A model generated the notes under the pieces. It saw only the letters and a program-made list of their open reading frames with translations, was not told the origin of the DNA and ran no database searches. From an uncultured Mycoplasmatales bacterium (GTDB lineage Bacteria > Bacillota_I > Bacilli_A > Mycoplasmatales > Mycoplasmoidaceae), in NCBI GenBank assembly GCA_949422915.1, contig CASPLF010000002.1, positions 1 through 50,179 on the forward strand: 50,179 nt of DNA, read 5' to 3'. This document shows, piece by piece, positions 1 through 8,761 of the stretch. The stretch's first letter is position 1; each line of letters opens with the position of its first letter. The position numbers were made by a program, and so were the translations under genes.

Positions 1-133
1 AACCTGTTTTGTCATAATTATCTGGCACTCTTAAAACAGAAGTTTTAGTAAGGATTTTTCCAGATTCATCAATAGCAGAAATTCCAATTGATGTTGGTCC
101 TAAATCTAATCCAATTATTACTTTGCTCTCCAT
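1..133 (-). CDS. cas9: Probable Cas9 N-terminus (partial, runs off the left edge)
   Basis: Only the first 44 codons are in the window. The peptide begins MESKVIIGLDLGPTSIGISA and continues with SVLRVPDNYDKTG. The GLDLGxTSIG motif with a following ID matches the RuvC-I motif that opens Cas9 proteins, in which the first Asp is catalytic. Some type II-C Cas9s have a similar RxPxxxDKTG-like stretch soon after. Upstream on the same strand is an AT-rich promoter region with a TATAAT-like box. The fold is shared with FGGY or ROK sugar kinases and Hsp70, whose N-termini also read GxDxGxTS, so this assignment rests on motif context alone. No CRISPR array, cas1, cas2 or arginine-rich bridge helix can be seen because the gene leaves the window. 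The Trp common after SIG is replaced by Ile. Confidence 0.5.
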   Translation of the reverse strand, partial: MESKVIIGLDLGPTSIGISAIDESGKILTKTSVLRVPDNYDKTG

Positions 134-366
134 AACATTTGATTATATTATATATACGAATAAATTATTTATATGATAATGATTGTGTCCTATAATTTTA
201 TCTACATATACATAGCAAACAAAGAAAAACAGACAGAAATAGATATGATTCTAATTCAAATACAAACAATGCTAAATCAAAAAAACTGCAAAGGCAAAAA
301 AAGATTGACAAATTTTTTGATAAATTAGAGATTTTCTTTACTAAAACGAAAAATATTCTTATAAAA
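134..366. promoter_or_regulatory. Divergent promoter region between cas9-like gene and HEPN-like gene
   Basis: This AT-rich stretch separates two divergent genes. A TATAAT box lies at 191-196 on the plus strand, and TATAAT-like sequences precede the cas9-like ATG on the minus strand. The plus-strand frame of the next gene is open from base 196, directly after an in-frame TAA at 193-195, and encodes a lysine/arginine-rich stretch. So part of this region is probably coding, although it has no ATG in that frame before 367. Confidence 0.4.
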
Positions 367-978
367 ATGTGTTGACCATTTTACCCTGAAAACCTAAAAT
401 GAACATTTATGTTAATGTTTGTTTTAAGTTTATGTTTTGCATTGTTAAGCGAATATGCGTCATTATCTTACTTATTACCAGTAGGTGGTGTATTATTTTT
501 TAGTTCTATCATTTACTTTGTGTATGCAATTAGAAAATACTTTAAACAAAGAAAAATCCGTAAGATATATGGATATTCAGAAGAACCTGAACCTATAAAA
601 CAAAAACCTAAAAATGTGTCTAGTAAAAAATACAAACAACACTCTATTCATCAAGATGAAAAATTTAATGTTCAAAACAGACTTTCTTATCTAGAAGCTT
701 GAAAAGAATTTGAATTTTATGCACAACAAATTAATAATTTTACTATGAGTCAAATTAATCAACAAGGTATTGGTATTAAAAGAATTGATGATGTTGCTAT
801 AAAGTTGGATCTAACTGAAAAAGAAGTCAAGTTACTTCATGATATCAGAATAGAAAGAAACTCTCATGCTCATTCAACTGACAGAAATCCAACAAGAATG
901 TATTTAACTTCAAAACAAACAATAGACTTCCAAAAAATTATTAATAAAATAGTAAATTCAGGGTTGTTAGAGCAATAA
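367..978 (+). CDS. Membrane protein with C-terminal HEPN-like RX4H motif
   Basis: From the ATG at 367 the product is 203 residues, with UGA codons read as Trp. It begins with two hydrophobic segments (about residues 15-30 and 37-55). A basic linker follows, then a soluble C-terminal domain of about 80 residues containing IRIERNSHAH. The RNSHAH part fits the R-N-x3-H (RX4-6H) motif of HEPN domains, which are often RNases in toxin-antitoxin, abortive-infection and CRISPR systems. The open frame extends upstream to 196 with a charged sequence and no ATG, while the best -10 box (191-196) lies just before it. An unusual start such as ATA at 208 is therefore possible. The gene is divergent from the cas9-like gene. 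The HEPN assignment rests on a short motif; DUF4145-type domains have similar motifs. Function unknown. Confidence 0.5.
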
Positions 979-1011
979 AAATAGTTTTGTAAATTTCCTT
1001 CTAACAAAAAA

Positions 1012-1120
1012 GCCCCACAGAAGAAGTTAAAGATTACAACATTATTACGATAATTATTAAGATAACCTTAAAAATTTTCATATAATAATAAATGTATTTG
1101 GGTTGCTTCTTCTGTGGGGC
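1012..1120. repeat. Inverted repeat with 15-bp perfect arms, possible RNA switch or terminator
   Basis: GCCCCACAGAAGAAG at 1012-1026 is the exact reverse complement of CTTCTTCTGTGGGGC at 1106-1120, with 79 bases between. It is by far the most GC-rich patch in the area. On the plus strand the right arm can instead form a small local hairpin (GTTGC/GCAAC, 1102-1123) followed by a T-rich run. On the minus strand the left arm is followed by six T. It sits between the HEPN-like gene and purL. It could end transcription of the former or be a small RNA; no function is established. Confidence 0.4.
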
Positions 1121-1193
1121 AACTTTTCTTTTATACTTTTATTCATTTTTATTCCTGATCACCACTTTTTAAAACACCCTATTTTTATTAATA

Positions 1194-1199
1194 TATAAT
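1194..1199 (+). promoter_or_regulatory. -10 box of purL-purE
   Basis: TATAAT lies 15 bases before the purL ATG, implying a leader of only a few bases. No Shine-Dalgarno sequence lies before the start codon, a pattern repeated at many genes in the window. Confidence 0.5.
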
Positions 1200-1214
1200 A
1201 TTAATAAACTATTT

Positions 1215-4200
1215 ATGTCAATCAACAACTGCAAAACTGTCTTTGTTTACAAGAAAAACCAATTTGATTCTGAATCAAATGGGTTATTAAAAGAAATTAA
1301 GAATTTCTTAAAAATTAATATTAAAAGTATTAAAGTATTTAATAAATACTTAGTAAAGAACGTTGAAAGTTCAACATTTGATATTGCTTTAACTTCTGTA
1401 TTTAGTGAACCTATGGTAGATGATTATTACTTAGATGATCTACCTTCATCTAAAGGTTCAACAACATTTGCAATCGAATATCTTCCTGGTCAATTTGATG
1501 CACGTGCAGAAGCTTGCAAACAATGTTTATTGTTAATAAATCCTAAAAATGAAGTAGAAGTTAAAACAGCTAAAGTTTATCAAATAAAAGGAGAATTATC
1601 AACTCAAGATCTTAATAAAATTAAGAAGTTCTTAATTAATCCTGTTGATTCTCATGAAATCCATGTAAACTCAACAGATTTTCCAGTACATTCCGAAAAC
1701 AAAAAGAAGATTGAAGTAATTAGTGGTTTCACTAGTATGAAAGAGGGGGACTTAATCTATTTACACCAATCTCTTTCATTAGCAATGACTATTGAAGACC
1801 TATTAATGGTTCAAGCTTATTTCAGAAAAGAAAAAAGAAACCCTACATTAACTGAAATCAAAGTTATTGATACATATTGATCTGATCATTGTCGTCACAC
1901 AACATTCAACACTAAAATTAATAAAGTTGAATTCGAGAAATCTAAGTATTCAGAATTATTTAAATCTACTTATGATGAATACTTAAAATCTCGTAACTAT
2001 GTTTATGGTCTAAAAGCTAAAACTAGAAATATTTGCTTAATGGATTTAGCAACTATTGCTATGAAAGATCTGAAGAAACATGGTTTACTTAAAAACTTAG
2101 ATCAATCAGATGAAATTAATGCTTGTAGCATTAATATCAATGTTAAAACAGATAAAGGTATTGAGAAATACTTATTAATGTTTAAAAATGAAACTCATAA
2201 CCACCCAACTGAAATAGAACCTTTTGGTGGAGCATCTACTTGTTTGGGAGGTGCTATTAGAGATCCTTTATCAGGACGTACATATGTTTACCAAGCAATG
2301 AGAGTTACAGGATGTGCTGATCCTACAAAAGATTCATCTAACACATTAGCTGGTAAACTACCACAAAGAACTATTACAATATCAGCTGCTAACGGTTACA
2401 GTTCATATGGTAATCAAATTGGTTTAGCTACTGGTCAAGTTGAAGAAATCTACCACAAGAACTTTGTAGCTAAACGTTTAGAAACAGGTGCAGTAATTGC
2501 GTGTGCACCTAAAGAAAATGTTGTGAGACGTGCTCCAAAAGTTGGAGATGTAGTTATCATTGTTGGTGGAAGAACAGGAAAAGATGGTATTGGTGGAGCA
2601 ACAGGTTCTTCTAAACAACAAGTTAAATCTTCTATTACTGAATGTGGAGCAGAAGTACAAAAAGGTAACCCTGTAGAAGAAAGAAAGATTCAAAGATTAT
2701 TTAGAAACCCAGAAGCTTCTAAATTAATTGTTAGATGCAATGACTTTGGAGCAGGCGGTGTTTCAGTGTCTATTGGAGAATTATGTCCTGGAATAGACAT
2801 TAATCTTGATAAAGTAACTAAAAAATACCAAGGACTTAACGGAACAGAATTAGCAATTAGTGAATCACAAGAAAGAATGGCTGTTGTTGTAAACAACAAA
2901 CATGCTGCACAATTCATTAAATTAGCTAATAACGAAAACTTAGAAGCTACAATAGTTGCTAAAGTAACTAACAACAACCGTTTAGTTATGAAATGAAATG
3001 GTGACACTATTGTTAACATTTCTAGAGATTTCTTAAATACTAACGGATTTACACAAACTACTGATGTTACAGTAGCTGCTCCAAAAAACTTAAGTGATGA
3101 ACCAATCACTAATATTAAAGATACATGAATGTCAATGTTATCTGATCTTAACGTTTCTATTAAGACTGGATTAATCCAAAAGTTTGACTCAACAATTGGA
3201 GCTAACACAGTTTTAATGCCATTAGGTGGTGTTAATCAATTAACACCAGCTGAAGGTATGGCCGCACGTATTCCTACATTTGGTAAGAAAACCGATACAT
3301 GTTCATTAATGTCATTTGGATATAACCCATTCTTAGGTGAATGAAGTCCATTTCATATGGCCTATTATTCAGTAATTGAATCAGTTACCAAAATAGTAGC
3401 AATGGGTGGAGACTATAAAAATATTTACTTAAGTTTCCAAGAATACTTTAGAAAACTAGGTAAAAATTCTAAGAACTGAGGTTTACCATTTGCAGCATTA
3501 TTGGGTGCTTACAAAGCTCAAAAAGATTTATCACTAGCTGCCATTGGTGGTAAAGACTCAATGTCAGGAAGTTTTGAAAAACTTAATGTTCCAAATACTT
3601 TAATTTCATTTGCTGTTTGTGTTGATGAAGCTAAAAACATCATCTCTCCAGAATTTAAAAAGATTAATTCTAAAATAATCTTATTAAGTCCATTGGTTAA
3701 AGCAGACTACACATTAAGTGATAAATCATTAATTGCTAACTTTAATGCAGTTAAAAAGTTAATTGATGCAAAGAAAGTTATCTCTGCATATTCATTAAAA
3801 CAAAAAGGTGTTGCTGAAGGAATTTCTAAAATGTGCATTGGTAATTCTATTGGAGCAAAACTATCTAACTTGACTAAAGATGAATTATTCAAGATTAACT
3901 ATGGATCATTAATTTTAGAAATTCCAGCTGATATTTCTTTTGACAAAGAATTAAAGGGATTAAACTACAAAGTTATTGGTTACACAACTAAAGAACCTAA
4001 CATTGTTTATGAAAAGATGAACATTAAACTAAGTGATGTTGTCACTCACATCACATCTAAATTTGAAGATGTTTTCCCTTCAAAAATAGAAAACAAATCT
4101 AAACAAAGTTTAGAATTACCTATTTGAAATTGTAGACAACATTCTTTATTTAGTAAAGTAGTTAAAAAGCCAATGGTAGTTATTCCTGTATTCCCAGGTA

Positions 4201-4970
4201 CAAACTGTGAATACGATAGTCAACTAGCTTTCGAAAAAGCAGGTGCTATTGTAAAACAAGTGTTAATCCGTAACATGGATTCTAAAACATTATTGCATTC
4301 TATTAATGAATTAGTAAAAGCAATTGATAAAGCTCATATTATCTTCTTACCAGGAGGATTCTCAGCAGGTGATGAACCTGATGGAAGTGCAAAGTTTATA
4401 GTTAACGTTTTCCACAACGAAGCTGTTAAGAATGCAACAATGGCTTTAATTAAACGTAAAGGATTAATCTTAGGTATCTGTAACGGATTCCAAGCTTTAA
4501 TTAAATTAGGTTTAGTTCCATATGGAAAGATTATGAATATGAATGAATCTATGCCTACATTAACATTTAACGATATTAGACATCATATGTCTACAATTGT
4601 AAGAACAAAGGTTGTATGTAACAAATCTCCTTGAATGCAAGGATTACAACCAGGAGATGTAAGACTTAATGCGATTTCTCATGGAGAAGGTAAATTTGTA
4701 TGTTCTAAAGAGGTCTTAGAAGAATTAAAAGAAAACAACCAAATTGTTACTCAATATGTTGATTTAAATAATAAAGCAACTATGAAAACTCCATTTAACC
4801 CTAACGGTTCAATTTATGCAATAGAAGCTATTACTAACATGGATGGTAGAATTTTAGGTAAAATGGGACACTCTGAAAGAATCGGAACAAACTTATACAA
4901 AAACATTCCTGGAGAGTTTGATCAAAAGATTTTTGAAAGTGGTGTAAAATATTTTAGTAGAGGTAAATAA
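1215..4970 (+). CDS. purL: Phosphoribosylformylglycinamidine synthase (single-chain PurL)
   Basis: A 1251-residue protein with UGA as Trp. It catalyses the fourth step of de novo purine synthesis: FGAR plus glutamine and ATP gives FGAM. Its length matches the long one-chain PurL of about 1300 residues. Visible landmarks are [10 protein letters not shown] in the linker domain, [20 protein letters not shown] in the first synthase domain, [10 protein letters not shown] in the second, and a C-terminal glutaminase with nucleophile Cys1089 in GICNGFQ and His1219/Glu1221 in GHSERIG. All key residues are present, so it looks functional. The stop overlaps the purE start (TAATG). Most mycoplasmas lack de novo purine genes, and only step 4 (purL) and the following carboxylation-stage enzyme (purE) are found here. 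Confidence 0.95.
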
Positions 4971-5419
4971 TGAAAGTAGCAATATTTTACGGTTCAAAAA
5001 GTGATGATCAAGTAATGGCTAAAGCCATTGACTTATTAAAAGAATTTGGTGTAAGTTGTGAAAGTTATGTGTTATCTGCTCACCGTGTTCCTGAAAAACT
5101 TGTTAACACTATTAAACAAGTAGAGAAAAAAGGATGTGAAGTAATTATTGCAGGCGCTGGATTGTCAGCTGCTCTTCCTGGTGTAATTGCTAGTCATACA
5201 TTATTACCGGTTATCGGTGTTCCTGTTAATGCTGCTTTAGGCGGATTAGATGCATTATTATCAATCGTCCAAATGCCAAAAGCTATCCCAGTAGCAACTG
5301 TTGGAATTAACAATAGTTACAATGCTGCTATGCTAGCAATTCAAATTTTAGCTAACAAAGATTCTAAACTTAAGACAAAATTAAATAAATTTAGAACAGA
5401 CATGAAGAAGAAGTTTTAA
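4970..5419 (+). CDS. purE: N5-carboxyaminoimidazole ribonucleotide mutase
   Basis: A 149-residue PurE, translationally coupled to purL by a one-base overlap. The family rearranges N5-CAIR to CAIR (class I), or carboxylates AIR directly (class II). GSKSDD at residues 8-13 and SAHRVP near residue 40 are the phosphate and substrate motifs. [20 protein letters not shown] followed by GVPV and SIVQMP resembles class I PurE, though the usual GGAAHLPG is altered to GLSAALPG. A class I enzyme needs PurK to supply its substrate, and no purK is in the window. A strong terminator follows. Confidence 0.9.
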   Translation: MKVAIFYGSKSDDQVMAKAIDLLKEFGVSCESYVLSAHRVPEKLVNTIKQVEKKGCEVIIAGAGLSAALPGVIASHTLLPVIGVPVNAALGGLDALLSIVQMPKAIPVATVGINNSYNAAMLAIQILANKDSKLKTKLNKFRTDMKKKF

Positions 5420-5441
5420 TTAACTTCTTTTTTATTTATAA

Positions 5442-5470
5442 AATACAACAGAGTTTTGTTGTATTTTTTT
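5442..5470 (+). terminator. Rho-independent terminator of purL-purE
   Basis: A 9-bp stem AATACAACA/TGTTGTATT with a 6-base loop is followed by T's, 22 bases after the purE stop. Confidence 0.85.
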
Positions 5471-5568
5471 AAAAATTTTCTAGAAAAAAATTAAACAAAT
5501 TTTGAACAAATTCAAGACAGTTTTTAATTAGTTTTGCACTATCATATTAGATACAAAGCAAGAAATAT

Positions 5569-5979
5569 ATGAATGATAAAATTGAAAATATTATTTTAGA
5601 TACAATCGTTAAGTGAAATTGTATTACTAAAAATAAGTGCTATGAAAATTATCATATAATCATTAAAGATAACAAGATTATGGCACAAGGCGTTAAAGTA
5701 AAAACATCAAAACCAAAGGCACCAGCATGAGCACTTGCCATGGAAGAACGTATTAATAATAGAATTGATAATTTAGATAAACAGGTTAATACTAAAATTG
5801 ATAATTTAGATAAACGACTTAATGTTCTAGAAGAACGAATTGATAATCTAGATAAACAACTTAATGCTAAAATTGATGATCTAGAAAGACGTATTAATAA
5901 AAAGATTGACAATCTAGATAAGCAAATTAATAACAAAGTTGATTTAATTGTTAAAGTAAATAATTTGTTAACGCAATAG
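5569..5979 (+). CDS. Coiled-coil protein with GVKxKTSKPKAPAW motif (DUF16-like architecture)
   Basis: A 136-residue protein from the ATG at 5569. The N-terminal half is a compact region ending in GVKVKTSKPKAPAW. The C-terminal half is a run of heptad-like repeats of the form RIDNLDKQxNxKIDNLDK, which should form a long parallel coiled coil. This layout (conserved head, coiled-coil tail) recalls the DUF16-type proteins multiplied in Mycoplasma pneumoniae, but I cannot confirm membership. The head motif recurs in the small minus-strand gene at 11203-11451, so the two are paralogues. No signal peptide or membrane segment is present. Function unknown. Confidence 0.7.
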
Positions 5980-6084
5980 TTAAAAATAGACTTACTTTAT
6001 TTCTTGTAAATTAAACATTAAAAACAAGAAGTACTATAGAATTTTTAACAATTGTATCAATATTACATTAAACTTGTTTTATTA

Positions 6085-7414
6085 TTAAGAAGCAACGGTT
6101 CAACCTCTTGGTAAACCTTTAGTCTTTAAAACCGCAAGTAATGCTTCACTGTTATTGCTACCAATAGGATTAGTTACGAGAACTGTTCCTTCAGAAGTAT
6201 TCGTATACCCAAATGCATATTGATCTATGTCAGTAGTACCATTTTAAGAATTTCATGTAATACTAGTTAATGATGAATCTGCCATAAAAACATAAGCACC
6301 AATTTGATTTAAGGATGAAGGAAAAATAATAGATTCCAATAAAGAGCAATTTTGAAAAGATCCTGAACCAATAATTGATAACATAGCGCAATTTGATAGA
6401 TCAACTAAAGTTATTGATGATGCGTTTTTAATGGAATTGCTTCCCATTCTAGTACATTGAGAGCCTTCAGGAAAAGTTAATTTTTTAATAAAAGATGGGA
6501 TTGATAATCCAAAATGAAGATCATCTTGAATTTCTGTAACTCTGGCAGGGATTTGCATAGTATCACATATACCATCGTATTGAGACAAATCAACACCTTC
6601 TTTGAACCCTTTTAAAACATTGTTTTCATCAATGTCATAAACAGTTTCTGGCAATGGGTTGTCTTTCATTGACAATGTGAAAGTATTTGAATAACCAATT
6701 ACACTTCCAATACGTTGTGACCCTGTAATTTTGATTTTATAAGTTGTAGGCGCATAATAGTTTAAACTAGTTACAGTACCAGAAATACTACCATTATTTG
6801 TGTTAAAATTTAACCCTTGTGGTAATGTGCTTGCAGCTGATTGTCCTTTATCATCTACCAATTCATATGATGCAATATCACTAGAAGAAAGAGACCTTTG
6901 AGTTCCGCCATCAAACACCATTTTAACATTAACAACACCTAAAGAAAAAGATTCATTAACAACTATTGATCGATCTTCAATTTGCGAACACACAATAGAT
7001 TGTGGACCATTAACTTCAATATTAATTTTTGTTGATCCTTCTAATTGTATTTCTTTAAATGTGCAACTAAATTTAATAATATAAGAAGTTGATTCTTGGA
7101 CCTGTGTTGGTGTTCCAAAAATAACTCCTGTAGATTGATTAATTGATAATCCATTAGGCAAACCATCACAAGTAAAAGTTACACCACTTACAGATTCCCC
7201 AGTGTCAGTTTTGATATGATTCAAAAGAGAAACTGTTGGAGAAATTTCACTATCTAAATTCCCCGTTATGTCACCAGGAATAGTATCGTCATCACATACT
7301 AATTTTGGATTATTATTAGAAAAACTACAACTTGTAGTTGTAAATGGAAGAGTTGTTAATACCCCCCCCCCCAAGAGAAATCGATGTAATTATTTTAATT
7401 ATTTTGGCCTTCAT
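6085..7414 (-). pseudogene. BspA-like lipoprotein, apparently OFF through a poly-G tract and with an in-frame stop
   Basis: A surface lipoprotein. From the ATG at 7414 the signal peptide begins MKAKIIKIITSISL and runs straight into 11 G (7362-7372). With 11 G the frame is lost. With 10 or 13 G it would continue GGGVLTTLPFTTTSC, a normal mollicute lipobox. The body has two putative-Ig (He_PIG-like) repeats, each with LPxGL and a GxIxGT motif, then a linker NPLPETVYDIDENN and BspA/TpLRR leucine-rich repeats (for example SITLVDLSNCAMLSIIGSGS). The frame meets a TAA at 6244-6246 inside TWNS*NG; the paralogue at 49087 has Trp there. After it the frame runs on to a TAA at 6085-6087. The gene is therefore disrupted twice: one break is possibly reversible (G tract), the other is a substitution. 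Confidence 0.8.
7362..7372 (-). repeat. Homopolymeric G tract (11 G on the coding strand)
   Basis: Eleven C on the plus strand, that is eleven G in the signal-peptide region of the BspA-like lipoprotein. The length puts ATG and body out of frame; 10 or 13 would restore them. This is the classic form of slipped-strand phase variation, but homopolymer miscounting in assembly would look the same. Confidence 0.85.
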
Positions 7415-7457
7415 AATTTTATATTATAATAAAAATGCATACATAGGAAGCTCATAT

Positions 7458-8687
7458 ATGAATAAGAAATATTTAAAAAACATACTTTTAGCTAGTTGTG
7501 GTTTAGGGGTTTTAACAGCAACTCCAATTGCAGTTATTTATAGTACAAACAACTCTAAACAAACAGTTAATACTTACAAAGAATATGATGAAAAAACTGT
7601 TGTTAGTCAAATGACTGATCAATTTGAATCGGTTTGTAATCAACTTCTTTCTACGGTTTCTTCTAATAGAAATATTCCACAAAAATATAAAAACTATGCT
7701 CAACAATTATTTAATGCAGTTTACCAAGATTTTGCTCCTGCTTTAGAAGCACTTGTCGATAAAACTCCTGATATTAAAGAAGAACAAGACCCACTAGAAA
7801 TCTTCCAAGAAATTCTTGTATTGTTTCATGATGATATCATGAATGGTATTAACAAATTATGTGATAGTTCAATTGTTAAGTTTTTATTTAGTGAAGAAAA
7901 AATTAATAATTTTAAAAATGTATGAGAAGGTATTTTAACTAAACAAATAGATTTAGAAAAATATGCAAAAGAAAATTGATCTTTACAAGATATTTTCGAA
8001 AACATTTTATATCCTTTATTTGGTGAAGGTGAACAAGCTAAGCAAAAAGCATGAGAATTAATTTTTAGTGTATATAGCGATACTTACTATACTGGTTTAA
8101 ACATTAATCATAAAAATGGTGATCCAATTAATGGTTCATATGAATTAATAAGCAAACCTACATACACTAACAGATATGCATGAAACGATATTAAAAGAGG
8201 TGACATTGTCTTCTCTGCACAAGGATTTGCAATAGGCGGTCATTATTCAGGACACTGTGCAATTGTTGATGGATGATATAATGCAAAAGTAAAAGGAACT
8301 AATGAAATTGCAACATATCTAAGAGTTGTAGAAGCTAATCAATTTGGTGTTGCATATGGTTTATTAGATGATGTCAGAATGTATAAAGAACAAATGTCTG
8401 TTCTTCATATTACTGATGCCAATGATAAACAAATAGAGGCAGCTACTGAATTCTGTGAATCTCAATTAGGCAAAAATTACAACATTCCTATATTCTTAAG
8501 TGAAGACGTTGATCCTAATGCAAGTGCATGATATTGTTCTGAATTAGTATGAGCTGGATATATGAATCAAGGTATTGATATCCAATCTAATGATTACTAT
8601 CAAGCAGATATCCCAGGAATTTTACCTTGAGAAATCTTCTATAGTAATAGTGCTAAAATCGTTACTAGTTGAAACTTTCTTAAATAA
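7458..8687 (+). CDS. Secreted or anchored YiiX-like permuted-papain hydrolase
   Basis: A 409-residue protein from the ATG at 7458, preceded by AGGAAG; UGA is Trp throughout. The N-terminus MNKKYLKNILLASCGLGVLT is a signal peptide or anchor; LASC is a possible but very early lipobox. Residues 40-230 are helical and unassigned. The C-terminal half fits the permuted NlpC/P60 (YiiX/YaeF, peptidase C92) fold: KRGDIVFSAQG, then GGHYSGHCAIVDG with His262/His266, VVEAN, and Cys360 in AWYCSELVWAGY. In this family the order is His before Cys, as seen here. It probably cleaves amide or thioester bonds in lipids or peptides outside the cell; a mollicute has no peptidoglycan of its own. It is divergent from the BspA-like gene and convergent with the DUF31 protease. 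Confidence 0.75.
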
Positions 8688-8705
8688 TTAATATTTATTA
8701 ATAAA

Positions 8706-8742
8706 AAAATCTATTAGGTAAAACGCCTGATAGATTTTTTAT
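8706..8742. terminator. Bidirectional terminator between converging secreted enzymes
   Basis: The stem AATCTATTAGG/CCTGATAGATT has A's on one side and T's on the other, so it can end transcription of both the 7458-8687 gene and the DUF31 gene. Confidence 0.75.
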
Positions 8743-8761
8743 TTGTTTTAATTAAATAGTT

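Noticed and set aside
1215-4970. purL appearing as several short ORFs with stop codons between them
   Set aside because: The breaks are all UGA. Reading UGA as Trp gives one continuous 1251-residue frame with correct motifs, so it is not a pseudogene. The same holds for uvrC, ileS, fruA and others.
5652-5936. Antisense ORF across the coiled-coil gene, rich in Leu, Ser and Arg
   Set aside because: It mirrors the heptad repeats of the plus-strand gene and has no start context; a shadow of the real frame.
7344-7460. Longer start of the YiiX-like protein through the C tract (encoding Pro residues)
   Set aside because: It would run through the neighbour's homopolymer and put a hydrophobic stretch before a normal signal peptide. 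The ATG at 7458 has AGGAAG and a typical n-region.
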